64,000 nt of DNA, from positions 1,240,001 through 1,304,000 of the forward strand of contig JAACMV010000022.1 of NCBI GenBank assembly GCA_010909725.1. The letters are read 5' to 3'. This stretch comes from Picochlorum sp. 'celeri' (Eukaryota; Chlorophyta; Trebouxiophyceae). Shown one piece after another: positions 11,880-22,769 of the stretch. The notes below the pieces were generated by a model. The model saw only the letters and a program-made list of their open reading frames with translations. It ran no database searches and was not told the origin of the DNA. Positions within the stretch are counted from its first letter, which is position 1. Each line of letters opens with the position of its first letter. The translations under genes and the position numbers were made by a program.

Positions 11880-12230
11880 AACACCCCTTTACAACAACAA
11901 GCAAGATGTGGCAAGCACTGGAGTAGCCTTCAATGCTGGAGGAAGTATCACATGGTCTTACTTCATGAGGAGTTGCAATTAGATTAGTAGGATACAACTG
12001 CGACGCTTCTTTGAATGAGGGTGATCTCGTCGTGTTTATGTTGCTGCAAAGAAAGCAGGCTTTTTTCACAGCTCTCCTCCTCGACCAGCTGGCTGTGTGT
12101 GTGCTCCACATCCACTCCCACCATCAAAATATGTCTTCGATGGAGAGAGCTGTGAATACCAAAAAAAATCACGACACATCCTCGGTCAAACCTCTTGTGT
12201 GATGGGAAGAAGAATGAAAAACATGCCACC
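11880..12230. repeat. Third partial copy of the inverted-repeat arm end
   Basis: Direct copy of about 8215-8437 (shared AAGCACTGGAGTAGCCTT, GGATACAACTGCGACGCTTC and AGAAAGCAGGCTTTTTTCAC) that continues further out than the right arm does. The extra part matches the outer flank of the left arm (5280-5440, inverted). It therefore shows the full repeat before truncation of the right arm. Confidence 0.6.
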
Positions 12231-12234
12231 AAAA

Positions 12235-12300
12235 AGCACGACGAGTGTGGCCGAGCGGTCTCATGGTCGCCCTTTTTTATTGTCCTCATTGACGGACGGA
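12235..12300 (+). repeat. tRNA-like SINE head, third copy
   Basis: Contains GTGTGGCCGAGCGG (tRNA-Leu/Ser A-box-like) and, 20 bp on, the TTTTTTATTGTCCTC word followed by GACGGACGGAC. Same order as the copies at 5230-5320 (minus) and 9215-9300. Confidence 0.4.
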
Positions 12301-12489
12301 CACTCTCCCGAGGAGAAAAAGGCTGACCTCATCGACGCTGTCCCTGCTGTATAAATGGACATCTGGCAGCTTCCATAGTTTCTTTGGATACATGTAAGAC
12401 TTGGCAGGACGTCAGATGTGACCCTAAAAAGAAAACGCACTCAGCCACCTTCTTGCACACAAGGCATCATGTGGCCTCGGTGATCCCAC

Positions 12490-13080
12490 ACCCTTGCCAC
12501 TCACCGGTAGTGTATAGCAGTATTGGTTGTTTGTATTGGATTTATGGACAAATATAACATTATTAATGGCCATTTCAGTCGGTGCCGAGTCGAATGGATC
12601 TCATCCACCGACGTTGGTCGATTCCGATCGCGTCGCGACGGTTGGGACGAAGACGCCCAGAATCGTTCCTTTGTGGGCATAGTGGAGCGTCATTTTTGCT
12701 TTAAAAATATATATTAGTCAAAAGAGCCGACGACTGACCACCACGGAGCACAAGAGGGTTACAACAACAGCCGTTCCACGGGAATGTCATGACAACACTC
12801 GCAACGGTGCCAACAGGTCACGAACTCTTGTCCTAGTGGCTCCCACCCTCTATCTTATGTTAATATATAGTTCTCCCTCCAGCAATCAAAGTCACACGCG
12901 TTGCTTTGTTCAGAGGTTGTTGCGAATTCTGTTGTGAACGTTGGTGAATGCGACGCGAACTCGCCTACTGCTGCTGTCAAGGGATGATGGAAAAGCTCTT
13001 TGCACCGCTAGTTCTTCTCATGAAGTCCATACGAGATGCCTAAAGTCGGCAAACCACGGGTAAAAGCTCTCAGCCTTCCT
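12490..13080. repeat. Composite satellite unit, diverged copy
   Basis: Shares CGCGTCGCGACGGTTGGGAC, GACCACCACGGAGCACAA, GTTCCACGGGAATGTCATGA and the GTGAATGCGACGCGAA end block with 9480-10260 and 21900-22620. The first third is diverged. It leads into a 153-bp array instead of a 160-bp array. Confidence 0.6.
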
Positions 13081-13084
13081 GTCT

Positions 13085-13445
13085 GGGACATGTCCGAATT
13101 GGACACTTTGTGCAGAGCTGCAGGCTCCCCATCCCATCAAAGACCCCATCCATCCCCTCCATAGGTATCGTACATGTCTTGAAATGCGGCGAGGACGTCG
13201 AGAAGGACCTGACAACGCCTGGATGATACTCCCCCTTGAAACATGTGCGAATTGAACACTTTGCGCAGAGCTGCAGGCTCGCCATCGCGTGATAGACCCC
13301 ATCCATCCCCTCCATAGGTATCGTACATGTCTCGAAATGCGGCGAGGATGCCGAGGAGGACCTCACAGGGCCTGGATGACACTCCACCTCGGGACATGTG
13401 CGAATTGAACACTTTGTGCAGAGCTGCAGCCTCGCCATCGCCGAA
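13085..13445 (-). repeat. 153-bp tandem repeat (51 codons), about 2.4 units
   Basis: The word TGTGCGAATT (or TGTCCGAATT) recurs at about 13091, 13244 and 13397, so the unit is 153 bp. Because 153 is 51 codons, the minus-strand frame stays open across units (13137-13412) and encodes a repeat with MYDTYGGDGWG and RKVFNSHM in each unit. It may be a fragment of a repeat protein or only a satellite with a fortunate period; no start, exon border or flanking coding region was found. Confidence 0.6.
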
Positions 13446-13556
13446 AATACCCTAAGGAGCTCGCGAGGGGCCCATTGCCCTAATCATCCGCCGCGTCCTC
13501 TGAAGGCGATCGAGAGGCCCGGTCGATGGGCCGGCCGGACCGGGAGGGCGCGACCG

Positions 13557-13610
13557 CCTCGCCCGGGGCCCCCGCGGCCCGCGTGCGAGATGCGACGGAC
13601 CCACTCGGAA
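13557..13610 (+). repeat. GC-rich direct repeat, left copy
   Basis: A 54-bp GC-rich segment (CCTCGCCCGGGG ... CCACTCGGAA) repeated in the same orientation, with one base of length difference, at 17828-17880. The pair flanks the Tnp2-like element. The last 17 bp are partly doubled just inside (CGGACCCACTCGGAAAA at 13615-13631). The surrounding 13440-13610 is far more GC-rich than its neighbours. Confidence 0.75.
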
Positions 13611-13667
13611 AAAACGGACCCACTCGGAAAAGTTTTGATACCACCGTTATGTGTATGCCATATTAAC

Positions 13668-14201
13668 TCACTCTCTTGCATATGCCTGACCATCTTTGCC
13701 ATCGAATGTACGGTCTCTCTCGGAAAGCTTCAAAATTTCAATCGTCATTTTGATGAATGGTATTTCCTGATGATAGGAAGCTCGATTGCTGCCAGGTTTG
13801 ATCTTCGCTTCAGGAGTTGTGAACATACCATAGTCCTCTAGGTTTGCTCCAGTTACCCGGGGGCAGTAGTCCGAGACAATTTCTCTTATCAGCCCTTTCT
13901 GTAATTCAGATAATTTCTCTCGCCTTCTGCTCGTCTGGGACTGGGAGAGGTCATGGTTTTCGTCGCCAAACATATCTGTAACGACCTGTTGGTCTGGCGA
14001 GACGTCTATGTGGCCAGGAAGTGCTCGTTTCCTCCTCATAGGGTATTCAATACTTTTATTTATATATTTCCAAATAATATACGGGGGTACTGAACACGGG
14101 CGAATTCTCTCAAAGGCGAACCACTGCGAGATTGCCAACTGACAATTCAACAACGTTTGAATTGTTGCTGACAACCAATCATCTCCAAGACGCTGTCTCA
14201 C
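13668..14201 (-). CDS. Accessory gene of the Tnp2-like transposon, unrecognised 177-residue ORF
   Basis: Open frame divergent from the transposase gene and 90 bp from its start, inside the same element. No family recognised. It is charged, with a basic stretch (MRRKR at about residue 55), an Arg/Lys-rich middle and a polar C-terminus, which would suit a small DNA-binding or regulatory protein. The open frame runs to ATG 14201, but an internal ATG at 14039 lies 27 bp after a TATATAAATA box (14057-14066) and may be the true start, giving 123 residues. The second Tnp2-like element also has a divergent accessory gene, but the two accessory proteins show no obvious similarity. Confidence 0.45.
   Translation of the reverse strand: MRQRLGDDWLSATIQTLLNCQLAISQWFAFERIRPCSVPPYIIWKYINKSIEYPMRRKRALPGHIDVSPDQQVVTDMFGDENHDLSQSQTSRRREKLSELQKGLIREIVSDYCPRVTGANLEDYGMFTTPEAKIKPGSNRASYHQEIPFIKMTIEILKLSERDRTFDGKDGQAYARE
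14057..14066 (-). promoter_or_regulatory. Candidate TATA box upstream of the accessory ORF
   Basis: TATATAAATA on the minus strand, 27 bp before ATG 14039. A transcription start about 30 bp downstream would fall at the ATG itself. A similar box-to-ATG distance is seen at 60810-60842. Confidence 0.35.
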
Positions 14202-14291
14202 AGCCGCTAACCCAAGTCAATCCAAAGTAGATTATTATATATGTAATAAAAAACATCAAACACAGACCATACGTGCAGGTACTGCCCAAAC

Positions 14292-17200
14292 ATGCCGCAA
14301 GGAGGCAGTCGAAAGCGGAGGTTGGAAGCGGAGGAACCTCGGCCCATTATCTATAGAAGGGGCAAAATCGCAGTAGCTGTGATGTTACATTACTATGAGA
14401 AAAAAGTAACTGAAAATAACGGGTGTTGTATTCATTGTGGGAAGCAGATCATGACCCTGAACGAGCAAGCTGAGTACGAGTTTAGTGTGACAAGGGAGAC
14501 AGTGATTAGCCATGCTGACCAAAAGTGTGCTCATCACAAGAGAACGGAATCTGTCGATCGAAGCGTTGAAATTTCGGGTGGAGTGGCCTGCAGCGATGAT
14601 TCGGGGGATGAGTCTACAGAAGATCAGGAGGAAGACAACTCTGATGGTGAAATGTGCAATGGAGAGGATACTTGGGAAACTAACATGCTCAACAACCCTG
14701 ATCCCATTCAAGCAAATGGTTCTAGGCAGACTGGACTGATGGTGAGAAATAATTTGGGTGAGCGAATCCATGCAGGGGGAAAAACGTTGGCGGAGCTCCT
14801 TCACGGATTACTCGCCAGGGATAGACCTGCCCAAGCTCTTCAGGAAATGCTGGAAGTTGCCAGAGAGTTCAGTAACAGCACGCTCGTTCCCAATTCTTTC
14901 CATGTATTGAAAAAAGCGTTGCATATGCGTTCTTTAGCGTCTGTGGACATTCACTTGTGTGGCGAATGTTGGAAGTATGGGTGGAAACCTCTGGAAAAGG
15001 AAAAGTGGTCTCTTTGTGCCAGCGGGTGTACATGCGATGTATGCACATGCCCTGTTTGCCTTCGGGATGGGCGTATTTCGAAACGATTCAAGAAAAATTT
15101 GGCTGGTCGGTTTGAACCCCAGCAGGTGCGTGCATTTATTTGAAATTACTCATTTCAGATGTCCTCTGTCTGATGAACGGAATCTGCATTGCAGAACTGC
15201 TACTATTTTGGGCTTGAGCATCAAATCAATGCAATGTATTCCATCAAAGGATTTCGAAACAGTAGAAAATTAGGCAAAACATTTCAGAAAGCGGGGAGTT
15301 GGTGGTCATCAGAGCATGTAAGGTGGATTAATGCTCAAACTGGTGGTTTAGCAACACCAGAAAATAACCTACCAATCGAGGAAGGGTTGGGCGAGGCATT
15401 CAGGGATGAGAATGGTGTGTATAGTCTCCATTTTGATTGGGTGCAAGTCAATAGAATTGGGAAGAAATCGTACAGCGTTGGCATGATCGTGCTTCGTTGT
15501 GATGGTGTAGAGGAGAGCAAATTGAACACGGATGACTGGTCCATGCCTCTGATGGTGATACCAGGTCCAAAAGAGCCGCGCTGCATGGATATTCACTGGG
15601 AAATCATCCAGTCTCAATTTCAGGAGTACTCAACAGGCATCAAAGATCTCACAATCAGGTATACAGACGAGGAAGGAAGGCATGAATATACCCATAAACC
15701 CTTTCTGGTACGGGCTTGCTGCGATGCTATAGCTAGGCACAAACTGCTTCACTGTAGAGGTGCATTCGCTAATCTGGTATGTCCTTGGTGTTGGACGACG
15801 TCATCCAGGGAACACAAAAGTAAGATATTTGGATACGCGTCTCCCGTGACCTCTCCTGTGTATGATTGGGGTGATCTGATGAGCAAGGGCAAGGGCAGCA
15901 AGCCTATCAGAGAGATAGAGATACAGGTAGGTGTGACACCTCCTCATCTGTACAAAGTCACGTTAGATGAACATAGAAAGAGATCTGATATTGTTGGCTT
16001 CCTACATGCGGAAAATCTGTACTCAAAGGAACACGTGAGCGAAGTATGCAAACGACTCGGTCTGTCTGGAAAATGTCGGATTAGCTGGAATCTGAAAACC
16101 TTACACCCACTTGAGTTTGTGCATCTGCCTTTATATCACATCCTCTTTCTGGGTCTTGTGAAAGATTTTCTATCGCATGTATTTCGTTCAGATGTCACGA
16201 AAGTCGAAATACACGAAGCAATCGTCCCAAACTCTGCAGGAGTGAAGCAGTTTGGGATGGAGAGGGAGAGGATCCTGCTGAATTGTGACATGAACGATTC
16301 GTGCATAGATTTCCAGAACATGAGTGGCTGGTTAATTAGTAGTCTTATTGCATTCGTGGAAGTCTATTCTTGCTTTCTATTCAACGAAAAGGTCATGGGG
16401 ACGCCTATACTGAGCGAAATGGGCAAAAAAGCTTGGGGACATCTGAGGCATGCAGTCATGTATTTCTTGAGAGACCCAGAAGAAACGATGTCGCCGGAAG
16501 ACTGGAGACATGGACGTGGAAAGCGATGTCGCGATGCAGCAAGGGCTAACCTCATCGAGTACGCCAAGATTTGTGAGGAGTACATGCCAAGTCTATGTGT
16601 GCAGAATTTGCACATCTCCATCTGCAGGCTGTTTCACCAGGAGGAGTACAGCGGCAGGCCAAATATATGCCACGATTTATTTACAGAGAGAGTCGTTCGA
16701 CATCTAAAAAAGTTTTCATATCGACGGAACCATGAAAAATCGTTTGTGTATCGTCAATTGTTGAGAGAGGGCCGGCTGGAACTGGAACGGGAGTACCTTG
16801 TTGGAGGAGATAACTGCACAGACACGGTCTCGTCTAGCGATTTAATGGGGCGATATGATATCCCCACTGAAGGAACATATCTCATTGGGTCGGGGAAAGA
16901 ATGCTCCCCTTCTGATGGCGTGTTCCAGCGAACAGAAGGTGATTGCATGTCATTAGATTTTGACGAGAATGCAGACCCTTGTTCTAACCATCCCATGCGT
17001 GTATATGCCCACTCCGAGCTCTGCTTGAAACATCCAGACCGGTTTGAGACAATTAAGTCATTGCAATGCCTCAAGGAAGAAAAAAAGAATTCTAAAGTAG
17101 TCCTGGTGCTGTTTGAAAGTGAGGAAAGACTGGCATTGGTCACCACATTTTCCAGGATGGTCAGAGGAAACAAAACGCTGGCTAGATTCGCTCACTGCCA

Positions 17201-17498
17201 TATTTTCAAATATTTGGCGCCGGATAATGATCCATGTACAGGAATAGTGCACCGATATCGTCATTCCGGTCGATTGTCGACAGCCCCTTGTTGGACTGGA
17301 GAGCACTGTGAGGAAGACTTTGAGGAGATGGATGCCATCTTGCCGGTGGAATCCATCATTGGGAAAGTGGTGCAGTTCATATCCCCGATTTCGTACTCAG
17401 AAAATGGTGGAAAGGCGTATCATATCGTGTATTGCGCAAGGTCACGGTCGCGGTCGGGCCAGAGGCGTCAGGCCACTATGTCTTGGCTGGAGCAGTAG
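14292..17498 (+). CDS. Tnp2/CACTA-like transposase (two exons)
   Basis: Exons 14292-15125 and 15195-17498 joined in phase 0 across a 69-nt intron (GTGCGT...TTGCAG), about 1,045 residues. Order of features: basic N-terminus; acidic linker at about 95-130; a Cys-rich zinc-binding cluster at about 222-262 (CGEC, CTCDVCTCPVC); exon junction followed by NCYYFGLEHQ; a PGPKEP motif near 400, typical of the Tnp2 transposase family of CACTA elements; CPWCW near 474; LYHILFLGLVKDFL near 588, where Tnp2 proteins have a conserved block. The protein at 57206-60734 shares the same order and motifs. The frame has no stop or frameshift, so the copy may be functional. The intron position is supported by alignment of YYFG to YYFG in the sister element. 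Confidence 0.75.
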
Positions 17499-17827
17499 GC
17501 GGGTGTTCAAACACACCCGTCTCGTCGATTGGTGCCAACCGCGACTGGCCGCAATCGAGCGATTTAAATCGTATTTATATAAACATATACTGATATTTAG
17601 ACAAAAAACACCCGGTTATATCGCCGTAGCTGAACCATTACACGAGGCACAATCCTCGCAGATGCCACGACGAAAACCAACTTTTCATTGCGGGCCGATT
17701 TGATGCGTTTGCATCCCTCTGTACTCTTAAAATGTCAATTATATCTCACTGATGCGTGCAGTATATGTCCTCAAGCCGTCAGATTTGGGAATTCGCGCAA
17801 CCCATCACTCTCCCGTCCGCCTAGTGG

Positions 17828-17880
17828 CCTCGCCCGGGGCCCCGCGGCCCGCGTGCGAGATGCGACGGACCCACTCGGAA
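17828..17880 (+). repeat. GC-rich direct repeat, right copy
   Basis: 53-bp same-orientation copy of 13557-13610 lying about 330 bp after the transposase stop. With the left copy it brackets the element. It is too long for a usual target-site duplication and is not inverted as a terminal repeat would be. Confidence 0.75.
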
Positions 17881-18040
17881 CCTTGAGATAATATTTTTGA
17901 ATCGTTTTCTGAGTCCCTGAGGAGGAACCTGGAGTAGCAACAACAAGGAGGACCCTAGCATTGAGGGAGGTCCAGCTGCTGCTCTGAAAGAAGACTGGAG
18001 ACATTAATTTCTCACTTGTTTAGTTGGAGTACCCAATTTC

Positions 18041-18535
18041 GTGCCATGGGGGAACTCACAACAAATGGATCTGGAGATCGATCAGGAACAGGGGAAGAAG
18101 AAAAGCCTGAGCCACCCCTGGAGTCCAATAGTAACAAGGAAGATTGTTGAGGAATCGCACAGTACGGCCGCTTTGACCAAAGCTGGTGTTCATTTTGGGG
18201 ACTGTGTTTCTAAGGATCGAGATTTATACCATCTCCAGGAGTCGAAGAAAGCTGATAAAGGGTTGATATTCTCTTTCGACGGCTATATCAAATGCTAGAG
18301 TGCGGATTTTAATGGATTCGGGCGCTGAGGAAAACTTCGTGGCTGAGAATTTCCTCACCAGGACTAGTGGATTGAATGTGACGACAGGTCGACCACTAGG
18401 TCTCAAGCTTCCAGAGAGGTCATCTGGAAGGATTATGGATCAAGTCCTAAATTGTTCTTTGAGGATTGTGCAAAATGGAACTCTGGAGTGTCAGAAATGT
18501 ATCACTCCGAGTGGCACCCTGGAACAACATTGAGT
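18041..18535 (+). pseudogene. Remnant of LTR-retrotransposon gag-protease (retropepsin motif)
   Basis: Two overlapping frames are joined by a frameshift near 18285. The second reads LMDSGAEENFV, which matches the active-site loop of retropepsin-type aspartic proteases of LTR retrotransposons (D-S/T-G-A). The fragment loses its frame soon after and no reverse transcriptase or integrase follows. The downstream 600 bp shows only short broken frames. It is a decayed fragment and not a gene. Confidence 0.55.
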
Positions 18536-19405
18536 TTAGGCCAGCATTGATTGAAAGCACGAGGAGCCAGTTCGTGTTATGCAATCATGTCTGTATTATC
18601 GAAGGGACCAATCGAGAGAGATCTGCATGCCAGGGAGATGAATTGCTGCTGCCGAACTGCCTTGGGCGTGGAAGACATATGTATGGTTCATGTGAGTGCT
18701 CGACGTGAACAGCCACAAGATTGAGTCCAAAATGTTCTGTTCATTGAACATTCTGAAAGGGATCTTCATGCTTTGCAAATGTGGGCAGGGCAAGAAGATA
18801 ATGAGTTTGCACAGCGAGTGATGATGGGATGCTTACCACCAACTTGATGCTAAATAGTCTGCTCTTTTAACAAGGAGTGTTGCATTATGTCATCGAGAGA
18901 TATATTCCAAATGAGGACATTTGGTTTGTTCTTGGCCGGCAGGAATTGTAGCAGAGAGCTACGTCCTTGCAGGAGTGGATTTCTAGGAAAATTCTAGGAC
19001 GATGAGATCCTGGGAGAGATCTATCATCCTCGTCGCAATCGCTGTCATTTCATATATTGAGGGTCATTCTTACCTCTCATGTAACTTCTAATTCGAGTAC
19101 TTTTAGTGAATATGAGAGATACCCACTGTATGATTAATTGCTATGCAATCCACATTGTAGTCGAACCTCACTGCGTGTGAAGGTTGAACGCTCCCTGTCG
19201 GCAACGGCTGGTGAGCGCATGTTGGCAGCATGCCGTGTCACTCTGGAAGGAAGTCCAGAACCACACTGGCGACATGCTGTTACAAGTGTCGCATTTGTTG
19301 TCATATTTCTGTACGGTCAAACGGTATCTTTGATAGAATATGAGTATTCATGTATGCAATTGCCCTTCAAAAGATGCTTTCCTGGGAGAAAAACGTCACC
19401 TTGGC
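18536..19405. other. Intergenic, no supported gene
   Basis: Probably further decayed retroelement sequence after the protease fragment. Only short broken frames are visible, and no terminal repeat pair could be identified by eye. Confidence 0.3.
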
Positions 19406-19409
19406 GCTG

Positions 19410-20245
19410 ACGCGGGCCAACCAAGCTCACCCTACCAATCTACTCTGTTTCTCCCCGTATCCAACTCTTTCCAAAGATGCATATACATAATATACAGCAT
19501 TATCAACCATATATTCCAAAATGCAGGAAATGTTCTTTTTTCCATATTTTCGAGAAATCCTCCTGCCAAGGTGGACACTGGCCATCAGTAGGTCACCCAA
19601 GCTTCACCTCCAATCTACCCTTGCTCTCCCCGGATCCGACTCTTTCCAAAGATGCAGATATCTTTTATATGCTATCAAAAGCATATATCAAAAATGCAGT
19701 AGATGTCTTTTTCCGTATTTTCGAGAAATCCTCCTGCCAAGATGCACACTGGCCATCAGTGGTCACCCAAGCTTCACCCTCCAAACTAACCATGCTCTCC
19801 CCGGATACGACTCTTTCCAAAGATGCAGATATCTTTTATATGCTATCAAAAAGCATATATCAAAATGCAGAAATATCTTTTTCCGTATTTTCGAGAAATC
19901 CTCCTGCCAAGATTGCACACTGGCCTCAGTGGTCACCCAAGCTTCACCCCTCCAATCTACTCCTGTTCTCCCCGGATCCAACTCTTTCCAAAGATGCAGA
20001 TATCTTTTATATGCTATCAAAAAGCATATATCAAAAATACAGAAATGTTCTTTTCCCGTATTTCGAGAAATCCTCCTGCCAAGATTGCACACTGGCCATC
20101 AGTGGTCACCCAAGCTTCACCCTCCAAACTAACCATGCTCTCCCCGGATACGACTCTTTCCAAAGATGCAGATATCTTTTATATGCTATCAAAAAGCATA
20201 TATCAAAAATGCAGAGATGTCTTTTTCCGTATTCTCGAGAAATGC
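19410..20245. repeat. 171-bp tandem repeat, about five units
   Basis: The word CGAGAAAT recurs at about 19551, 19722, 19892, 20064 and 20236, giving a period of 170-172 bp. Every unit contains CCGGATNC, ACTCTTTCCAAAGATGCA and ATATGCTATCAAAA. Because 171 is 57 codons, long frames persist across the array (up to 292 residues), but they differ between units through indels and have no domain. Treated as a satellite. Confidence 0.85.
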
Positions 20246-20674
20246 CCACTGAAAGCGTTTTTATCACCTTGCCACGTCAGCATATTTTGACATGCTTGCG
20301 AGAAATGGCCCTTTCTGTGTTGATTCGATCTCCTGAAACCTTTGTAAAGGAATAATAGTGGTATTTATATGCTCTGTGCAAATTTTGGGGCGCGAAAAAT
20401 GGCATGTGGAGGAGAAAGTGACCATGGAGGTTGGTACCCTACACTGATCCCTATACCCGGGACACTTTGTGGCGCCTTTTTTTTGTGACGCTGTTTTCGG
20501 CACCTTAACGAAATAGAATATTCCAGATAAGGATACCATTGGATGCATAATGAAAAGATGTATCTTTTAATAATTTAAACGGCGAGATCGGAGGTGTTTT
20601 CGGCTATCAAAGACCCCGAAAACCGTTTGGACAGGTTCAATGATACTGGGTATGTACCCTACCCTACCCTACCC

Positions 20675-21600
20675 GAGAAAGGTCTTTTTGAATTACATCC
20701 ATATGAGGTGCCTGAAAGCGACAAACCAAGGAGCAGAGCTCTCAGGCGGCCACAATCGTGCCCCAAGCGTTGGGAAGTGACTCCCAGACACACAACTCCC
20801 TGGCTGACCGGTCACGCAGAATCTGGGAAATCCGAGAAAGGTCTTTTTGAATTACATCTATATCAGGTGCCTGAAGCAGACAGACCAAGGAGCAGAGCTC
20901 TCAGGCGAGCACAATTGTGCCCCAAGCGTTGCAAAAGTGCCTCACAGACACACCCCTCCCTGGATGACCGGTCACGCAAAATCTGGGAACTCCGAGAAAG
21001 GTCTTTTTGAATTACATCTATATCAGGTGCCTGAAAGTGACAAACCAGGGAGCAGAGCTCTCACGCGAGCACAATCGTGCCCCAAGCGTTGCAAAAGTGG
21101 CCCACAGACACACAACTCCCTGGCTGACCGGTCACGCAAAATCTGGGAACTCCGAGAAAGGTCTTTTTGAATTACATCCATATCAGGTGCCTGAAAGTGA
21201 CAAACCAGGGAGCAGAGCTCTCACGCGAGCACAATCGTGCCCCAAGCGTTGGGGAAGTGACTCCCAGACACACCCCTCCCTGGCTGACCGGTCACGCAAA
21301 ATCTGGGAAATCCGAGAAAGGTCTTTTTGAATTACATCTATATCAGGTGCCTGAAAGCGACAAACCAAGGAGCAGAGCTCTCAGGCGGCTACAATCGTGC
21401 CCCAAAGCGTTGCAAAAGTGCCTCACAGACACACCCCTCCCTGGCTGACCGGTCACGCACAATCTGGGAACTCCGAGAAAGGTCTTTTTGAATTACATCC
21501 ATATGAGGTGCCTGAAAGCGACAAACCAAGGAGCAGAGCTCTCAGGCGGCCACAATCGTGTCTTAGGTGCTGCAGAAGTGGCCCACACACTCCTCCCTTT
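20675..21600. repeat. 160-bp satellite array, second family, about six units
   Basis: GGTCTTTTTGAATTACATC recurs at about 20681, 20840, 21000, 21160, 21320 and 21481 (period 159-161 bp). Units are a diverged relative of the array at 10.4-11.9 kb: matching blocks include CCCCTCC(C/G)CT, AAATCCG(A/G)GA and CTGAA(A/T)GCGACA(A/G)ACC. Preceded by a short CCTACCCTACC run at 20657-20673. Confidence 0.85.
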
Positions 21601-21814
21601 CTCGCGGATGAAGACGAATCTGGGCAATCTGAGAACCCTCCGTTGGCTTTACATTCATATACAGATGTCTGAAGGCGACAAACCAAGGAGAAAAGCTATC
21701 GCTAGCATGTGGAGGAGGAGTTGTCCTCCACAACACAACACAAGAAGGAAGGAGGAAAAGCCGTGTGGGAACCAGCCCGAATTGGTCAGTATAAGGTGTA
21801 TAAGGTGTCCCTTC

Positions 21815-21816
<2 letters not shown>

Positions 21817-21900
<84 letters not shown>
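21817..21900. repeat. (ACT)n microsatellite, about 28 units
   Basis: Uninterrupted ACT run inside the composite satellite unit. It gives long poly-Thr, poly-Ser and poly-Val frames that are not genes. At the matching place in the copy near 9540 there is only a short TTGTTG, so the run expanded after duplication. Confidence 0.95.
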
Positions 21901-21901
<1 letters not shown>

Positions 21902-22620
21902 TGATTGTAGTGCATACCCAACATATTGCGGCTATCTTTCGACTGCTGTTCCAGACCAAGTTGACAGCGCCTTCCACAGAGCCATGACATCGCGTTTGCC
22001 CAGGGGGTGCCACGCACTGCCCAAACAACAAACGGTGCCCCATATTGATTAAAATTGAATGAATGGATAATTAAAACAGCATTCAAGAGTTCCTCCGTCG
22101 TCAACGCGTCGGTTTCCACGCCAACCGACGGTCGTCGATTCCATTCGCGTCGCGACGGTTGGGACTAGCACAGGCCTGGAGTCGTCCTCCATGAACATGA
22201 TGGAGCGTCATTCTTGCTTTAAAATTATATATCAGTCGAAAGAGCCGACGATTTGACCACCACTAGAGCACAACAGGGGTCCAACAACAACCGTTCCACG
22301 GGAATGTCATGACAACACTCGCAACGGTGCCAACAGGCCTCTCCCAGGTTTCCACCCTCTAGTATCTCATATCTATAAATCGTTCAAGAAAAATCCTGCG
22401 CTCCCTTCCAAACAAACTTTACGGGTTGCTTTGCCCAGAGTTTGTTGCGATTTCTGTCTGTTGTGAACATTGGTGGTGAATGCGACGCGAAATACTCCTC
22501 ATGCTGGTGAGCGGAGAAGCTCTTTACTAGCATCTCATCAATTCCATATGTATGAGATGCCTAAAGTCGTCAGGCCACGGGTGAAAGCTCTCAACCTTGG
22601 AGTCTGAGGGCAACTGCTTG
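21900..22620. repeat. Composite satellite unit, copy B
   Basis: Same block order as 9480-10260 at high similarity, including the CGTCGGTTTCCACGCCAACC and TTCGCGTCGCGACGGTTGGG blocks and the GTGAATGCGACGCGAA end. Followed, as there, by a junction unit (GGATATATATAAGACA...) and then a 160-bp array. Confidence 0.7.
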
Positions 22621-22769
22621 TGCTTGATTCCTGGCCCACTGCAAAAACATGCGGTGACCAAGGTGAGTCCTCGACACATGAATGCGCAATCTGGCTCCTT
22701 GCATGGTTTCTGTGGATATATATAAGACATAGTAGCACCACAGACGCGACGATAGAGTGCTGATGCGCC

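Noticed and set aside
13440..13610. rDNA fragment because of the GC-rich composition
   Set aside because: No conserved rRNA core sequence recognised; only composition is suggestive.
19410..20245. Primate alpha satellite because of the 171-bp unit
   Set aside because: Only the length agrees; no alpha-satellite sequence is seen and the rest of the window is not vertebrate-like.
19477..20355. 292-residue frame over the 171-bp repeats
   Set aside because: The period is 57 codons, so frames stay open by chance; units differ by indels and encode no domain.
21655..22119. Poly-Ser, poly-Thr and poly-Val proteins
   Set aside because: Translation of an ACT microsatellite.
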